Origin: Rotaria sordida
Taxonomy: Eukaryota > Rotifera > Eurotatoria > Philodinida > Philodinidae
Assembly: GCA_905250125.1 (NCBI GenBank)
Contig: CAJNOL010000179.1
Coordinates: forward strand, 124,001 to 188,000
Length of the DNA: 64,000 nucleotides
Reading direction: 5' to 3'
The notes below the pieces were generated by a model that did no database searches, was not told the origin of the DNA, and worked only from the letters and a program-made list of their open reading frames with translations. Positions 23,230 through 34,660 of the stretch are shown piece after piece. Each line of letters opens with the position of its first letter. Within the stretch, counting starts at the first letter, position 1. Position numbers and translations under genes: made by a program.

Positions 23230-25213
23230 CTAAATAAATAGTTTTTATTGATTATGATTATTGAAAATAATGAAAAATGATTTTGAATCCCCTATTGAAT
23301 CATCAGCATTATAAATTATAGATCACTCGAATATACAAAAACAAAAAACAAAAAAGCTTTTCATCAACATTTAGATAGCATGCATTTTTGACACATTCAC
23401 AACATAAATGTGCTTGTATTTTTTTTTTTAGCTTTATTATAACTTACTCGTCGTGCTGCACTTTGAAATTTAACTGCTTTCTTTGTATCTGTACTTGCAG
23501 CTTTGACAAAATTTTCTGATTGAACTACATTATATTCAATTCGATCAATCATTTCACCCTATGAGAAACGAAAAACAAAATAATAATAATAATGGAATCA
23601 TTCTGAAATTTAAAATTAAAAAAAAAAAACAAATTTTTACTTGTGTTTGAACAAGAGCAGCCATATCAATAAACATATCATGTAATTCTTTAATACTTTT
23701 TTCTAATTTCATAATATCACCATGTCGTGCTTCAATATCAGCAAGTGATTGTTTAGCTTGTGCTGTTTCAACCATAATCTATATTAATTATATATATATC
23801 TCAGATAGAAAATTTTCATTATCAAAAAGAAAGTTTTTTTTTGTCTCTAATCTTACGCCTTGTGTAAATACGGCTGGATTTCCTGATTCGAGCATTTCTT
23901 CAACTTCACCATCAGTTACTGATCGTCCAGCTAGAATAATAATATTTTATTATTTAAATGAATTAACAAAAAATAATATTAAAAGCAAGAATAAATTTTC
24001 TTTTTTTTTGTTTTTTGTCTCACTGATCTCAAGTTGTCGTTGTATTCTCTCTTTGCATTTTTGTCGATAAGCCACCTGTACTTGATTATAATTATTCATA
24101 ACATCACGAAATTTTTGTGTTAAAACAAAGAACTATTAAACACAAAACAACATAAATACAAAAGCAACAACAACATTTAAATCATTCAAAAACATAAACG
24201 ACACAATACGATGACACAAAAAATATTTAATATATTCCTCACTGATTTCAAGTTGACGTTGAATACGAGCTTTACATCGTTCTCGATATTCAATTTCAGC
24301 ATTTCGATATGAATTCATTACATCAATAAATTTACGTGATAATGTTGCATGCTAAATTAAATAAAAAAAAAATATGAACTATCTTTTTTTTTTTGCTAAT
24401 AAAATTTATCAAAAAACAAAAAACAAACAAATCAGAAAGGAATGAAGAAGAATTGAATAAATCGTCGTATTGTGTCGTCTATATTCGTTTTTTTTGTTTT
24501 TACTACCTGTACTTTTCCAATTCGTGTGTGTGCTGGACTATTATTTGTTGTTTGTTCGTGATCATCTTCCATTTCTGTAATGAGGATTTAAAACAAAAAA
24601 AAGAACGAACAAAGAATCACAAAACAAAACAACGTTTAAAACAAATAAATATATATATATAGGTTTATAGACAACATTTAAAATGGCACCTGTGTTTTTC
24701 GTATACGTAAATCGGCTGTACGCCATGCATTTTCATTTCCTTCCTGTTCTATTTCAGTTTCCATAGCTAAATTTTATTTATTTGATAGAAATCGGAAAAT
24801 TTCGATTTTAAAAATTTTTATTTTCTTTTTATTTTCTTTTAATTTCTTCTTACTTTTTAGTCTTAAACGAACATCATTAGCTAATTTTTTAATATCAGCC
24901 ATTTTTTCTTCTAATTCTTCTTTTGTTCGATCATCAGCTTGTGGTGCAGCTAATATTGTTGAATGAAGACGTTTAACTTCATCGACAAGTTCACTTATTT
25001 TATCAATATTTGTTCGTAATGAATCAACATGAGCAAAAAAATCGGACATAAAACGACTATTATCATCCATATTAAGTGCAACATAAGCGGCATCTGGATC
25101 GCTATCTTCAGTATTTTGTGCCTAAAAATTTTATTTTAATTAATTAATTTAAATGAAATTTTAAAAAAACAAAAACTTACAGCCCGCAAAGCGGGCAATC
25201 GATCTTTTGTCAT
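21786..25213 (-). CDS. Stx1: Syntaxin-1 (plasma-membrane t-SNARE) with alternative exons
   Basis: Minus-strand exons: 1 25213-25181; 2 25121-24854; 3a 24766-24690 or 3b 24574-24507; 4a 24351-24243 or 4b 24132-24024; 5 23930-23857; 6 23778-23641; 7 23558-23448; final anchor exon 8a 23229-23140, 8b 22970-22884 or 8c 21872-21786. A 3a/4a/8a transcript encodes 299 aa. Exon 2 carries Ha/Hb ([27 protein letters not shown]), exons 3-4 Hc ([14 protein letters not shown]), exon 5 the linker (ESGNPAVF), and exons 6-7 the SNARE motif ([25 protein letters not shown]) with the zero-layer Gln retained. The intron positions match my recollection of vertebrate STX1A. The role is synaptic-vesicle and secretory exocytosis with SNAP-25, synaptobrevin and Munc18. 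Exon 8c ([12 protein letters not shown]) is the most canonical anchor. Confidence 0.95.
24024..24351 (-). other. Stx1: Mutually exclusive Hc-helix exons 4a/4b of Stx1
   Basis: 4a (24351-24243) and 4b (24132-24024) are both exactly 109 nt. Both enter in phase 0, leave in phase 1 and end with RIQRQLEI. 4a starts [15 protein letters not shown] and 4b [15 protein letters not shown]. Including both would shift the frame, so they must be alternatives. They form much of the Hc helix of the regulatory Habc domain. Confidence 0.9.
24507..24766 (-). other. Stx1: Mutually exclusive exons 3a/3b of Stx1
   Basis: 3a (24766-24690, 77 nt, ADLRIRKTQ at its end) and 3b (24574-24507, 68 nt, THRIGKVQ-like end HTRIGKVQ) both enter in phase 1 and leave in phase 0. 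Joint inclusion breaks the frame. 3b is three codons shorter and lacks the family's ADLRIRKTQ stretch, so it changes the Hb-Hc junction. Confidence 0.82.
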
Positions 25214-25637
25214 TGAAGAAATTTGATTTGAATTTAATTTAGATTTCTATTAGACAAATCATGACATTGGAAGAAATCTAAAACAAAAACAAACATTATG
25301 ACATATCGATTTATATACAACCGATTTGTTATATAGAAACTAGACAACAAAAAGAAATTCGATGAATCATTATTCAATATGTATTGGAATACTAACCAAC
25401 AAACTATTCATGATAGAATGCCATTAAAGTTGACATTTGCTTTTTTCTTACTCTATTGTGTTTATAATCAAAACGTTTGTGCACTATTAACAAAGAATTT
25501 TAACCAATCAGAATTAATTGATGAGTCATTATTTTTATCTAACACGCAAGATTATAGATAATAATAGAAAAAAAAGGAAGGGTCTGTATTGTTTTAGTAG
25601 GTGTGTATCAACTGATCTATTTGTAAAGATTTCAAAC
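25214..25637. promoter_or_regulatory. Shared divergent upstream region of Stx1 and SCPx
   Basis: The Stx1 start codon (25213, minus) and the SCPx start (25638, plus) are only 424 bp apart and point away from each other, so both promoters should lie here. An in-frame open stretch runs upstream of the SCPx ATG. No specific element was recognised. Confidence 0.5.
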
Positions 25638-28600
25638 ATGAATAGAACACTTAATCGAGTTTTTGTTATTGGTGTTGGCATGACTAAGGTTGAGAAAGTT
25701 CTTGTTTTGAAAGAATTACATTTATTATAAGATGTTGCATGATTTCTTTTTAGTTTGAAAAACCAGGTCGACGATCAGATTTTGATTATCCAGACATGGC
25801 TAAAGAAGCTGTTACAGATGCTATTAAAGATGCTGGAATATCATATAAAGATTTTGAACAAGCTTTTGTTGGCTATGTTTATGGTACAAAAGGAAATTAA
25901 TCTTTTTTTTTGTTTTTTAAATATTAGAAATTAGTTCTGGGTTATAAGTGAGACGAGATATTAAAGAAGATATTGTCAACTTTTGTGGAAATCTTTCTCT
26001 CTCTCTCTGAAAGTTTTCCATGGTTTTAGAGAGCATCATTAATTTTCTTTGAAATAGAAAGTTTTATTTGAATACTTAAGAAAGATCAATTCTTTTATTT
26101 GTTTTTATAGCAAAGAGAATGTTTTACTTGTGTTGTCAAGACGAGAAATGTGTATTTGTTTTACTTGTAACTGATTTCTTGCTGACTTCAAAAGGCTTTT
26201 CTTTTCCTTCTGAATAAAACCAAACAAGAGAACTATGTAGATGGATGGTTTCGAGATTATTAAAACTTTGTGTAAACAATCTTTATTTATGGATTCTTTA
26301 TAATATAAGTTAGTCAAATATGAAATTGAAATATTGAGATAAAATAAAACTAGATTTTTCAAATAAATAAGATATTATTTTTTATACATCATCTATAGAT
26401 TATAAATATTCCAAGATATTAAAAAGAAAAAATTTTTTAAGGTCTCATATGATTTTGAAGTTAATTAAAATATTTATTATTCATAAATTCAAAATATTAA
26501 TGTTAATTTTAATTCTGAATTTCTTTATTTCTTAGATTCTATTCTATATACAAGTATATAAATCAAAAATCCATCTTATCTTTTGTTCTACAGGAAATAA
26601 ATTAATTTAAAACAATTGAAATATTTCATTTGAAATTTATCTAACGAGGGAAGTGTTCCAACTGATTAATTACTTTCGAGTCAAGACTATGTGCGTCATA
26701 TAAACTCTGTCGAGCTACGAGTACACTGAAAAGAGTTCATACTCATAGCTTATTACTGGCAAGGTACTGCATTTTTACGGTATTTTTTAAAATGAATGCG
26801 ATATGCCCTCAGAAACACTCGAAAAATTCATTTTCGAATTTGTCAAGTCAGACAGACATTAAGCCCTAGAATTATCATTCCATATCTTTTCTGTCGTTCA
26901 CCTCGATTCGTTAGATATCTTTCTTTTCTTTGTTTATATTCATATTTTCGTTTATTCGAGGGTATCCAAATGTCCTACTTTTATATTATATATTCAAGTG
27001 CATATTGTTTTGTATATTCTCTTCGTTCTTTTATCTTTCTCTTTTCTCTCACTTTTATTAATCTATATATATAAACCGACATGTCTATGTTTTATCAGGA
27101 AAAAAATAAATAAATAAAATACTATTGCAATAAGTGATTTTATCAATTTCGTCCAATAAATCTGGGAAAACAAAAGGCAAAGATTGACAGAATTTCGATT
27201 TTAAACTTTCCATGGAAATCATTTTTGGCGAGAATAATTTAAAGTTTATCTTTTACATTGTTCATATACAGCAGCTAATTTGATCTTCTTTCGCAATAAA
27301 CTATTCTAATTCAGATCTATCTCAATGTAAAACTTCAAGTTAAAATTCGAAAATATTTTTTTTGCTAATGTTCCTAAAAGAACACCACGATATTGACTTA
27401 ATAAAAACCATAAAAATACAGTATCTCAGCAAGAATAACTTAGGAATTTGAAATTTTTTCAGTATAATAAGATCTTTATATTATCTAGTCAAGTTTTCTA
27501 TACTAATCATGAATATCATTTTATCTCAAGGACGTGATGCCTCTCGCTTTTGAAAATTGTACACACAGCGTTCCTTTTTTCGGAACTCAACTACTCTGCA
27601 TCTCTCCCTGCTTTCAATGCTAAGTTGCGTCTCTATATTATTCATATGTATATATTTGTTCAAGGTGATAGTGCATGTGGTCAACGTGCTCTTTATACAC
27701 TTGGTATGACTGGTATACCTATTGTCAATGTCAGTAATAATTGTTCTACTGGTTAGACAATATATTTCATTAATTAAGCGATATTTTTGTCTTGTTTTTC
27801 AAAGGATCATCTGCTTTATACTTAGCTGCTAAACACGTTGCAGGAGGTACGAAAATCGATAAATTATAGTTTTTTTTTTTTTTATAATTATAATGTTTTT
27901 TTGTTTTCTATTATTAAGGTTTAGTTGATTGTGTATTGGCTCTTGGTTTTGAAAAAATGCAACGTGGTTCATTATCATCAAACGTAAATGAGAATTTCTC
28001 TTTTATTTTTTTTTTTCTTAATTTATTTTTTTTTTATGTTTGAAAGTTTTCTGATCGTACAAGTCCAATGGATAAACATATTGAAAAAATGACAGAATTA
28101 TATGAATTTTCAACTTCACCAGCTACTGCTCAACTTTTTGGTAATGCTGGTCGTGATTATATGAAAAAATATAGTAAATTATTTTGAAAAAAACAAACAA
28201 AACAAAATAAGAAATATAATTTTCATTTTGAATAGATGTTTCACCGGATGTATTTGCTAAAGTTGCTTGGAAAAATCATAAACATTCCAAAAATAATCCG
28301 TAAATTTTTTTTCAAAAATTTCTTTTCACAATCTTTCTATTAGAAATTCACAATTTCGTGATGAATATTCATTAGAAGAAATCAAAAATTCACCCATGAT
28401 TTATGAACCCCTAACTAAATTACAATGCTGGTAAATATCAAAACATACATATATATATATATATATATATCTTCTAAATAAATTCTTATTTTTCTTAAAG
28501 TCCAACATCAGATGGTGGTGCAGCAGCTGTTATTGTTAGTGAAAGTTTTATTCAAAAACATCCTGATGTTAAAAAAAATGCTGTTGAAATTCTTGCTATT

Positions 28601-29619
28601 GAAATGGCAACTGATCTTCCATCAACATTCGATTCCAATGATTGCATGCGAATAGTAAAAACAAGAATTTTCTTATGGAAATAAATTTAACAAAAAAAAA
28701 TGTTTCTTTAGGTTGGTTATGATATGGCTAAACGTGCTGCTCAAAAAGCTTATGCAAAAGCTGGTATTAAACCAAGTGATGTACAAGTTGTAGAATTACA
28801 TGGTAATCTATTTATAAGATAGTTGAAATTTCAAAAATTAATTGAAGACAGAATCTTCTAAAAATAGACAATGCATGTGAAGTGTTACTACTTGAGAATG
28901 TCGACTTACTGATAACATGATGTAAATGATATATTTTTTCATAGAAAAAATTTAACTATCAGTATACTTTTCTTTTGTTTATCAAAATAACCTAATACCT
29001 GTAGTCATGATTTTAAAATTTTTACTTTTTTTCTACATACTATTTATTGAATCTTGGTTAACATATCTGTTTAATATGCAGGCAATTAGTTTGTCATTTG
29101 TAGTGATGTATAAAATCTATTTAAAAATAAATTTATCTTTCTAGATTGTTTTTCGGTTAATGAATTAATTACATATGAAGCTCTTGGTCTTTGTGAAGAA
29201 GGTAAATATTGATCAATAAATACTTAAGTTTATTTATTGAGAAAAAAAAAACAAAAAAATTTTTTTTAGGAAAAGCTGGTGAACTTGTTGAACGAGGTGA
29301 TAATACATATGGTGGGAAATATGTTGTCAATCCTAGTGGTGGTCTAATTTCTAAAGGTCATCCATTAGGTGCTACAGGTTTAGCACAATGTGCTGAACTT
29401 TGTTGGCAATTACGTAATCAAGCTGATAAACGACAAGTTAAAGGAGCTCGTATTGGACTTCAACATAATATTGGTTTAGGTGGTGCATGTATTGTTGGTA
29501 TTTATCGTCTTGCAACATTTAATAAGTATGTTACTTTTTCTTTTTTTTTTTTATTATTAAAAAATAATTCAAAATATAAATCTTAATCTTCTAGACCTCG
29601 TGTTGATTCAAAACTGTGA
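25638..29619 (+). CDS. SCP2: SCPx-type peroxisomal 3-ketoacyl-CoA thiolase without SCP2 domain
   Basis: Thirteen exons: 25638-25688, 25754-25883, 27665-27751, 27805-27846, 27919-27983, 28047-28173, 28236-28299, 28344-28430, 28501-28654, 28712-28802, 29145-29201, 29270-29525 and 29595-29619. The product matches the thiolase half of sterol carrier protein X along its length: [14 protein letters not shown], the nucleophilic Cys in [43 protein letters not shown], the His in [15 protein letters not shown], and [10 protein letters not shown]. Expected role: thiolytic cleavage of branched 3-oxoacyl-CoA in peroxisomal beta-oxidation. The protein ends VDSKL, a perfect PTS1 signal, directly after the thiolase domain, so there is no sterol-carrier domain. 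Intron 2 (25884-27664) is swollen by a foldback repeat. An AATAAA signal lies at 29668-29673. It is flanked by two syntaxin genes. Confidence 0.94.
26640..27455. repeat. Foldback element, family 1, copy C
   Basis: The left arm (about 26680-26865; TACTGCATTTTTACGGTATT, then TTCATTTTCGAATTTG) is matched in reverse at about 27320-27455 (CCATAAAAATACAGTATCTC). About 450 bp of AT-rich DNA without coding features lies between the arms. The left arm shares its sequence with the foldback in the intron at 2195. It lies inside SCPx intron 2. Confidence 0.75.
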
Positions 29620-29813
29620 TTTAAATTTTGAAGAAAAATCGCATTTATTGATTTTTTTTTATTGATTAATAAAAGATAAAAAAAAACAACACATGTTTGT
29701 CTTCATCTATTTTATACACGTACAAAAGAAAAGAAATATTAGTCAAATAGATAATTTATTAAATATGAAACAAAAAAAAGAAAAAAAAAAAGAAGCCCAG
29801 TATCGACATTTGG
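29620..29813. other. Short convergent spacer
   Basis: Only 194 bp separate the SCPx stop (+) from the stop of the second syntaxin (-). The SCPx AATAAA signal at 29668-29673 falls inside. The 3' UTRs are very short and may overlap. Confidence 0.6.
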
Positions 29814-32712
29814 TTATTTTCCTATAATTCTTTTGTGTGTAAAATAACCAATAAGTAGAATAAGAAGAATAAGAAGAAAACTTGTTGCTAGAATAATGAT
29901 AATACAAACTTTTCTCTATAAGACAAAAATAAAATAAAATAAAATAATTTCGAATTATATTAATAGAAAATGAAATTTTTTTTTTGTTTTACTTTAAAAG
30001 ATTTTTTAGCATATTGCTGAGCAGCACCCACATCTCGTGTACCATCTTCAACATAGTCTACTGCTTTTGATACATTATGTTCAATACTATCGATCATTTC
30101 ACCCTTTATTATAAGAAATAAAAAAAAAAAAATAAGAATAATTATAGAAATAAAAAATTCTACTTGATCTGTAACAAGCATAGCTAAATCTTGAAACATA
30201 TTGTATAATTCTTTAATAGTATTTTCAAGTTTAATTATATCAAGATGACGTGCTTCAATTGCATCTAATGATTGTTTAGCTTTTTGTGTATCAACTAATA
30301 TCTAGATTTTTAGATATCAAAATAAAGTTTCAAATGAAATAAAAAAAAAAAGGAAGGAAGGAAATCTTACGGAAAGATTAAATGTTCCAGGAAAACCACT
30401 TTCAAGTATGTCTTCTAATTCATCATTAGTTTTTCGATTTCCAGCTATGAAAAAAATAAGAATAAATCATATAAAAATATTAATATATATATTTGAATGT
30501 GTAGAGAGAAATAAATTTGATATTTGAATGGAGGTTTTTTTCTTTTTCTTTTAAAAATTCGAAATCTGTTTTATTGTTTAATTTTACTTGATAATTAAAA
30601 AGAAATTATGAAAAACAAAAATATTTCATTTCTTTATTTCTATGAGAAATATTTCATATATATAATTTCTTTCATTTGCTATAGTTAATCGGATTTATTA
30701 TCAGAGATAAAATTGATCTATTGAAATATTAACCATGAATATCGAGATTGAGCATATCGATTGCGTTTCATATATAAGGATTAATATTATCAATAAATAT
30801 ACAATGACTATGTAATTGAGACTTATATTTAATAATCTTTTCTTATTATAATCTATGTATATAGTGTTTAGTGTGTATGTACCGGGTCAAAGGTTAAAGG
30901 TCAAATAAGGCTATGAGGGAAGGATCCCAGGGGCTCTCCTATAGAGGTAACCATAGGTCTTCAAGGCCTATTCTATGGGGATAGTCATAGGTCCTCAAGG
31001 ACCGTCCTATAGGACACTCACAGGTCTTCAAGATCTATCGTATGATGGTACCCATAGGTCGTCAAAGGCCATCATATGGGGCACCCATAAGCCCTGAAGA
31101 TAATAAGCCAATAAGTGGGTAAGGCAATAAATAAGGGGATAAGGGTACGAGAGCTATAAGGGATATAAGGTTGTAAGACCAAAGACTACATGGACTACAA
31201 AAATATGTGCGATATAAGAGTATGATGCCATAGGGCTATCTATCTATATACATAATGGCGAGTGGCCGTATGCCTACTACGGGATGAAAAACTTAACGCC
31301 TGAGGTTATACGCTTGAGGAAAAAAATAGCCGTGCAGTATGCACGGGCTCTCACTAATTTATTAATAATGTTTTTTTTTTATTAAATACATGTTAAGTTT
31401 TAATGATGTTTAATAAATGACATTAGACATATGTGAGTTTTATTTTATACAATTTTTTTTAAAAATTTTAAAGATTTATTTATATCCTTCGTTATTCATA
31501 AGTCAAATAGTTACCGATAAACATATTTCGATTATTTTAAAATTGATACTATGAATCATTGTTTTTACTCTAGATTCTTTACAATGGAGAAATTCATTTC
31601 TTTTAGACGACAAATATTTGTCATAGGAAATTCGTTGAATGTAAATGTTTGTTTTTTTTCTTCATCGATAACTTACACATTTCAAGTTCACGCACAATAA
31701 CGCTTTTACATCGATCACGATGGGACATAGTTTCTTGATTATATGCAACCATTGTATCACGAAAACGTCTAGTTAATACAAATATTTGTGATTCTTTTAC
31801 ACGCCATTGAGCATTCGTTTTATCATGATCATCACAATTTTGTTTAGCTTGTTCCATTTCTATATAATAAAATAAGCATATATCAATATTCAAATAACAA
31901 TTTTTCTTTGTGTTTTGGTTTTTATACTTTTAAGTTTTGTAGAAACTTCATATGATGAATTTTTTATTTCTTCGTTTTTATCATCAAGTTCTTGTCCTAA
32001 GTCTATAGAAATAACAAAGAAGGAAAAAAATGTTTAAAATCTCTTATTGTTTTTTTCCTCTCATCATACTAGAATTTGCCCTGGGGTCTAGCATTGCAGA
32101 ATGTATTTGTTTAACTTCTTGTATAAGTTCATCAATTTTATCAATATCTAATCGAATAAGATCAATCTAAAGATAAACTATTTTAATGTCTGTTTATCAA
32201 AACAAAAAAAAAAGCCACAACTCAAAATTTATACTTCTTTTAGAAAATCGGTCACATTTGATTCATTATCAATGTTAATCGTTGTAGAATGACTATTTTC
32301 ATTTTGATATTCAAGTTTTTGAAACTATAAAAGACAAAATAAAAATAAAATGAAATCTAATTGTTGTTTTTCTTTTCTTATTTATATATTAAAAATACAA
32401 TATAAGCAAACTAAGAATGCATAAGATATTGATGTTAATTAAGCAAAATTACACACACACACACATATCACTCGCCCTCTCGATTTTTGTTTGTTATATT
32501 AGTTAAGATGAGCTGTTAGTTGTTTCTAAATTATGAGCATATTTTGCATGCGGTTAGAAGTTTAATACTTGTCGTGATAGTCTTCTATACGAAACATGTG
32601 GCCACGGTTTCTTTCAAAATAGACAAACAAATTTATATATATATAATATTAAAAACACCAATAAAATTAATCTTACATCTTTTTCGAGTTCTTTTATTCT
32701 ATCTTTAGTCAT
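29814..32712 (-). CDS. Second syntaxin-1-like protein (paralogue)
   Basis: Nine minus-strand exons: 32712-32677, 32324-32235, 32166-32070, 32002-31928, 31859-31677, 30444-30371, 30301-30164, 30103-29993 and 29915-29814, giving 301 aa. It starts MTKDRIKELEKD, like Stx1 ([11 protein letters not shown]). It has a diverged Habc domain, linker ESGFPGTF, SNARE motif with IKELYNMFQDLAML and QGEMIDSIEHNV (zero-layer Gln kept), and one Ile/Leu-rich C-terminal anchor followed by GYFTHKR. Relative to Stx1, exons 3 and 4 are fused into one 183-nt exon, exon 2 is split by an extra intron, and no duplicated exons are seen. The SNARE half is better conserved than the N-terminal half. Probably a Qa-SNARE with a specialised membrane or cell-type role. 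The large intron 30445-31676 contains a minisatellite and a Helitron-like end. Confidence 0.9.
30952..31101. repeat. 33-34 bp minisatellite in syntaxin intron
   Basis: About four and a half diverged tandem units begin CATAGGTC(T/C)TCAAGG and are 33-34 bp long, with starts near 30952, 30986, 31019, 31053 and 31086. Each unit has a small internal palindrome (AGGTC...GACC/GGCCT). The patch is GC-richer than its surroundings. Confidence 0.8.
31243..31357 (+). mobile_element. Possible short non-autonomous Helitron end
   Basis: Near 31328-31349 is a GC-rich hairpin (CCGTGC, loop AGTAT, GCACGG) followed within 8 nt by CTAA and then T. This fits a Helitron 3' terminus (stem-loop then CTRR, inserted before T). 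Upstream at 31242-31244 an A followed by TC could be the 5' end. It has no coding capacity. The stem-to-CTRR spacing is shorter than usual, and the minisatellite just upstream may belong to the same element. Confidence 0.45.
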
Positions 32713-32958
32713 GTGATAACTGTCAAGCTGTCATTAATAATAGAAACATAATTTATTTAATAGATTTTTATTTAGTAATGAATTACAAGAGAGACAAGAA
32801 ATAATCTATATTATCTTATATGACATGTCTACTTTTCAAATCAAATAACCTATATTATGGTATGATTCATTGATAATTTAATCATTATTGAGCCAATCAT
32901 TCACAACCATATAATAATCGATTGACTGATAGCGTCCTCTCTCGTTTGCTTGAATATA
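32713..32958. promoter_or_regulatory. Short spacer between kinase-like gene and second syntaxin
   Basis: The DIPK2-like stop codon (32959, minus) and the syntaxin start (32712, minus) are 246 bp apart on the same strand. The syntaxin promoter must be here or inside the upstream gene. Trans-splicing of closely spaced same-strand genes is possible but no signal was identified. Confidence 0.4.
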
Positions 32959-34660
32959 TTACATAATTTTGCTTAAAATTTTCAGAAGTTGCTCATAGAG
33001 AGCTAATCGTTCACTAGTTGATTCTGTTTGTGCACATGCTAATATCATATTTGTTAGATTCCATTGATGATTAACATTTTCAGGAATACTATGAAGAAAA
33101 TTACTAGACATTTCTCTTTTATTCGTTTCAATCGGTGGTAATAAAATATAACGACAAACTAAACAATTAAGTAAAGTACATTTTACCAAAAACTTTATAC
33201 AAAAAAAACAAAATATTCTACTATATATTTATTACCTTGTTTCACATTGTAATCAGGCATATATGTACTACAATATTGATTTGGATTTAATATTTTTCGA
33301 TGACTATTCTCATAATTATCATCAATATTTGTATTGAAAAATAAATTTCGTTCAACAATAATTACATATTCTAAATCAATAATTTTTATTCGTCGTTCAT
33401 ATTGATTATAGACAAAATTTTCTAGATTAACATCTGGATAATAAATAATTATATCTGAATTTCCTGTGTTTAATTCATGCATTGAAATAAGAAGTTCTCG
33501 AGCAAGAAAAGCCTACAAAAATACTCATTAATTATAATGATTAAAAGATGGTATTTCTTCTCTAATCGATATTTACCCAGGTCAATTATTTCAGTGACTG
33601 AATCCATGAATTTCCGACAGAAAAACTCAGGGAAATGATAAGAATTTGAAAGCAAGAAATCCGGTGATCGAATTTTTCTAGTTCTAGAAGTAATTTAGGC
33701 ACAACTGACCACTGAATTTCTGCTTCCAAGTTTCTACTATTTTTCAATCAGTAATTCTCAATCTGAGTATATCTAAGATTATCGATTTATATGAAGAAAA
33801 AATTTCTTAATCATACGAAAACATACACGAAATTGAAATGATGAATGAAGATAAAACACAAGATTGGATCCTTCATTACTAACAACTCCTACTCGACCAC
33901 ATGCACCATAATATAATGGAATAGGAAGACCAGAATTAGATAAAGTCTAAGAAAAAAAAATATTGGAATCAAAAAAAAAAAAAAGAAAATAAATGCATTA
34001 TTTATTATTCATACTGATAGTACGATAGGTTCAAGATTAATTTGTAAAGTTGTTTCTAATGATATTTGACCTTCAGAATTATTAAAACCAGTTGAAGTAA
34101 TAAATCTATTGAATTAGATCATATTATCTTTTTCTTTTTTTTTGTTACGAATATTTAAATTTTAACTTACGCATTTTGAAATTTAGAAATAAATGTTGAA
34201 TTAGAACAAGGTAAAAGTGTTGTTAAAGTTGTTTTTATTTGTTGAAAACATGATCGGTTCTGACGACAAACATCAAACATAATCCATTCACTTTGATGAG
34301 CCATTTTTTTGAAAATAACTAGTTGATTTTTTAATGTACCATAATAGATATTTTTTATATTAAATAGATCATTATTAAAAAATGAAAAACGTTGCCAACC
34401 TATATGAATTTTAAATGATAGAAATAAAATTTCATTCGTATTTTTGTCTTTATCAAACCTGATAATTGAACATTATTTGTTTCAAATAGATGACATAGAC
34501 TTATACCAAAACAAGTAGGACAAGCATTTAATTCAAGAAAATCAATACTTGATGGTGTATAAATCAACCATTTATTGATTAAAAAGAATAATATAATTAA
34601 AACAATAAAAAGAATAAGAAACCATCGAATTCGACAAGTTCGTCTAAATCTAAGTTGCAT
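32959..34660 (-). CDS. DIPK2/FAM69-family divergent secretory-pathway kinase
   Basis: Six minus-strand exons: 34660-34459, 34399-34171, 34105-34015, 33946-33827, 33512-33236 and 33158-32959, giving 372 aa (human DIPK2A is about 430). A basic N-terminus and one signal-anchor helix (residues about 13-30, FLILFIVLIILFFLI) predict a type II Golgi/ER protein. Family marks are NACPTCFGISLC after the anchor, a VIFKKMAHQSEW stretch in the Lys region, YYGACGRVGVV, DVNLENFVYN for the catalytic-loop Asp...Asn, and IIDLEYVII in place of DFG. The last exon uses a downstream acceptor at 33159; an earlier AG leads to an immediate stop. The biochemical activity of this family is poorly settled, so true kinase activity is uncertain. 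Confidence 0.85.

Noticed and set aside
33181-33240. Alternative end of DIPK2-like exon 5 using a 29- or 43-nt intron to the AG at about 33195
   Set aside because: The phase-1 donor with that acceptor hits a stop after a few codons, and a 29-nt intron is implausibly short. The acceptor at 33159 gives an open, family-like C-terminus.
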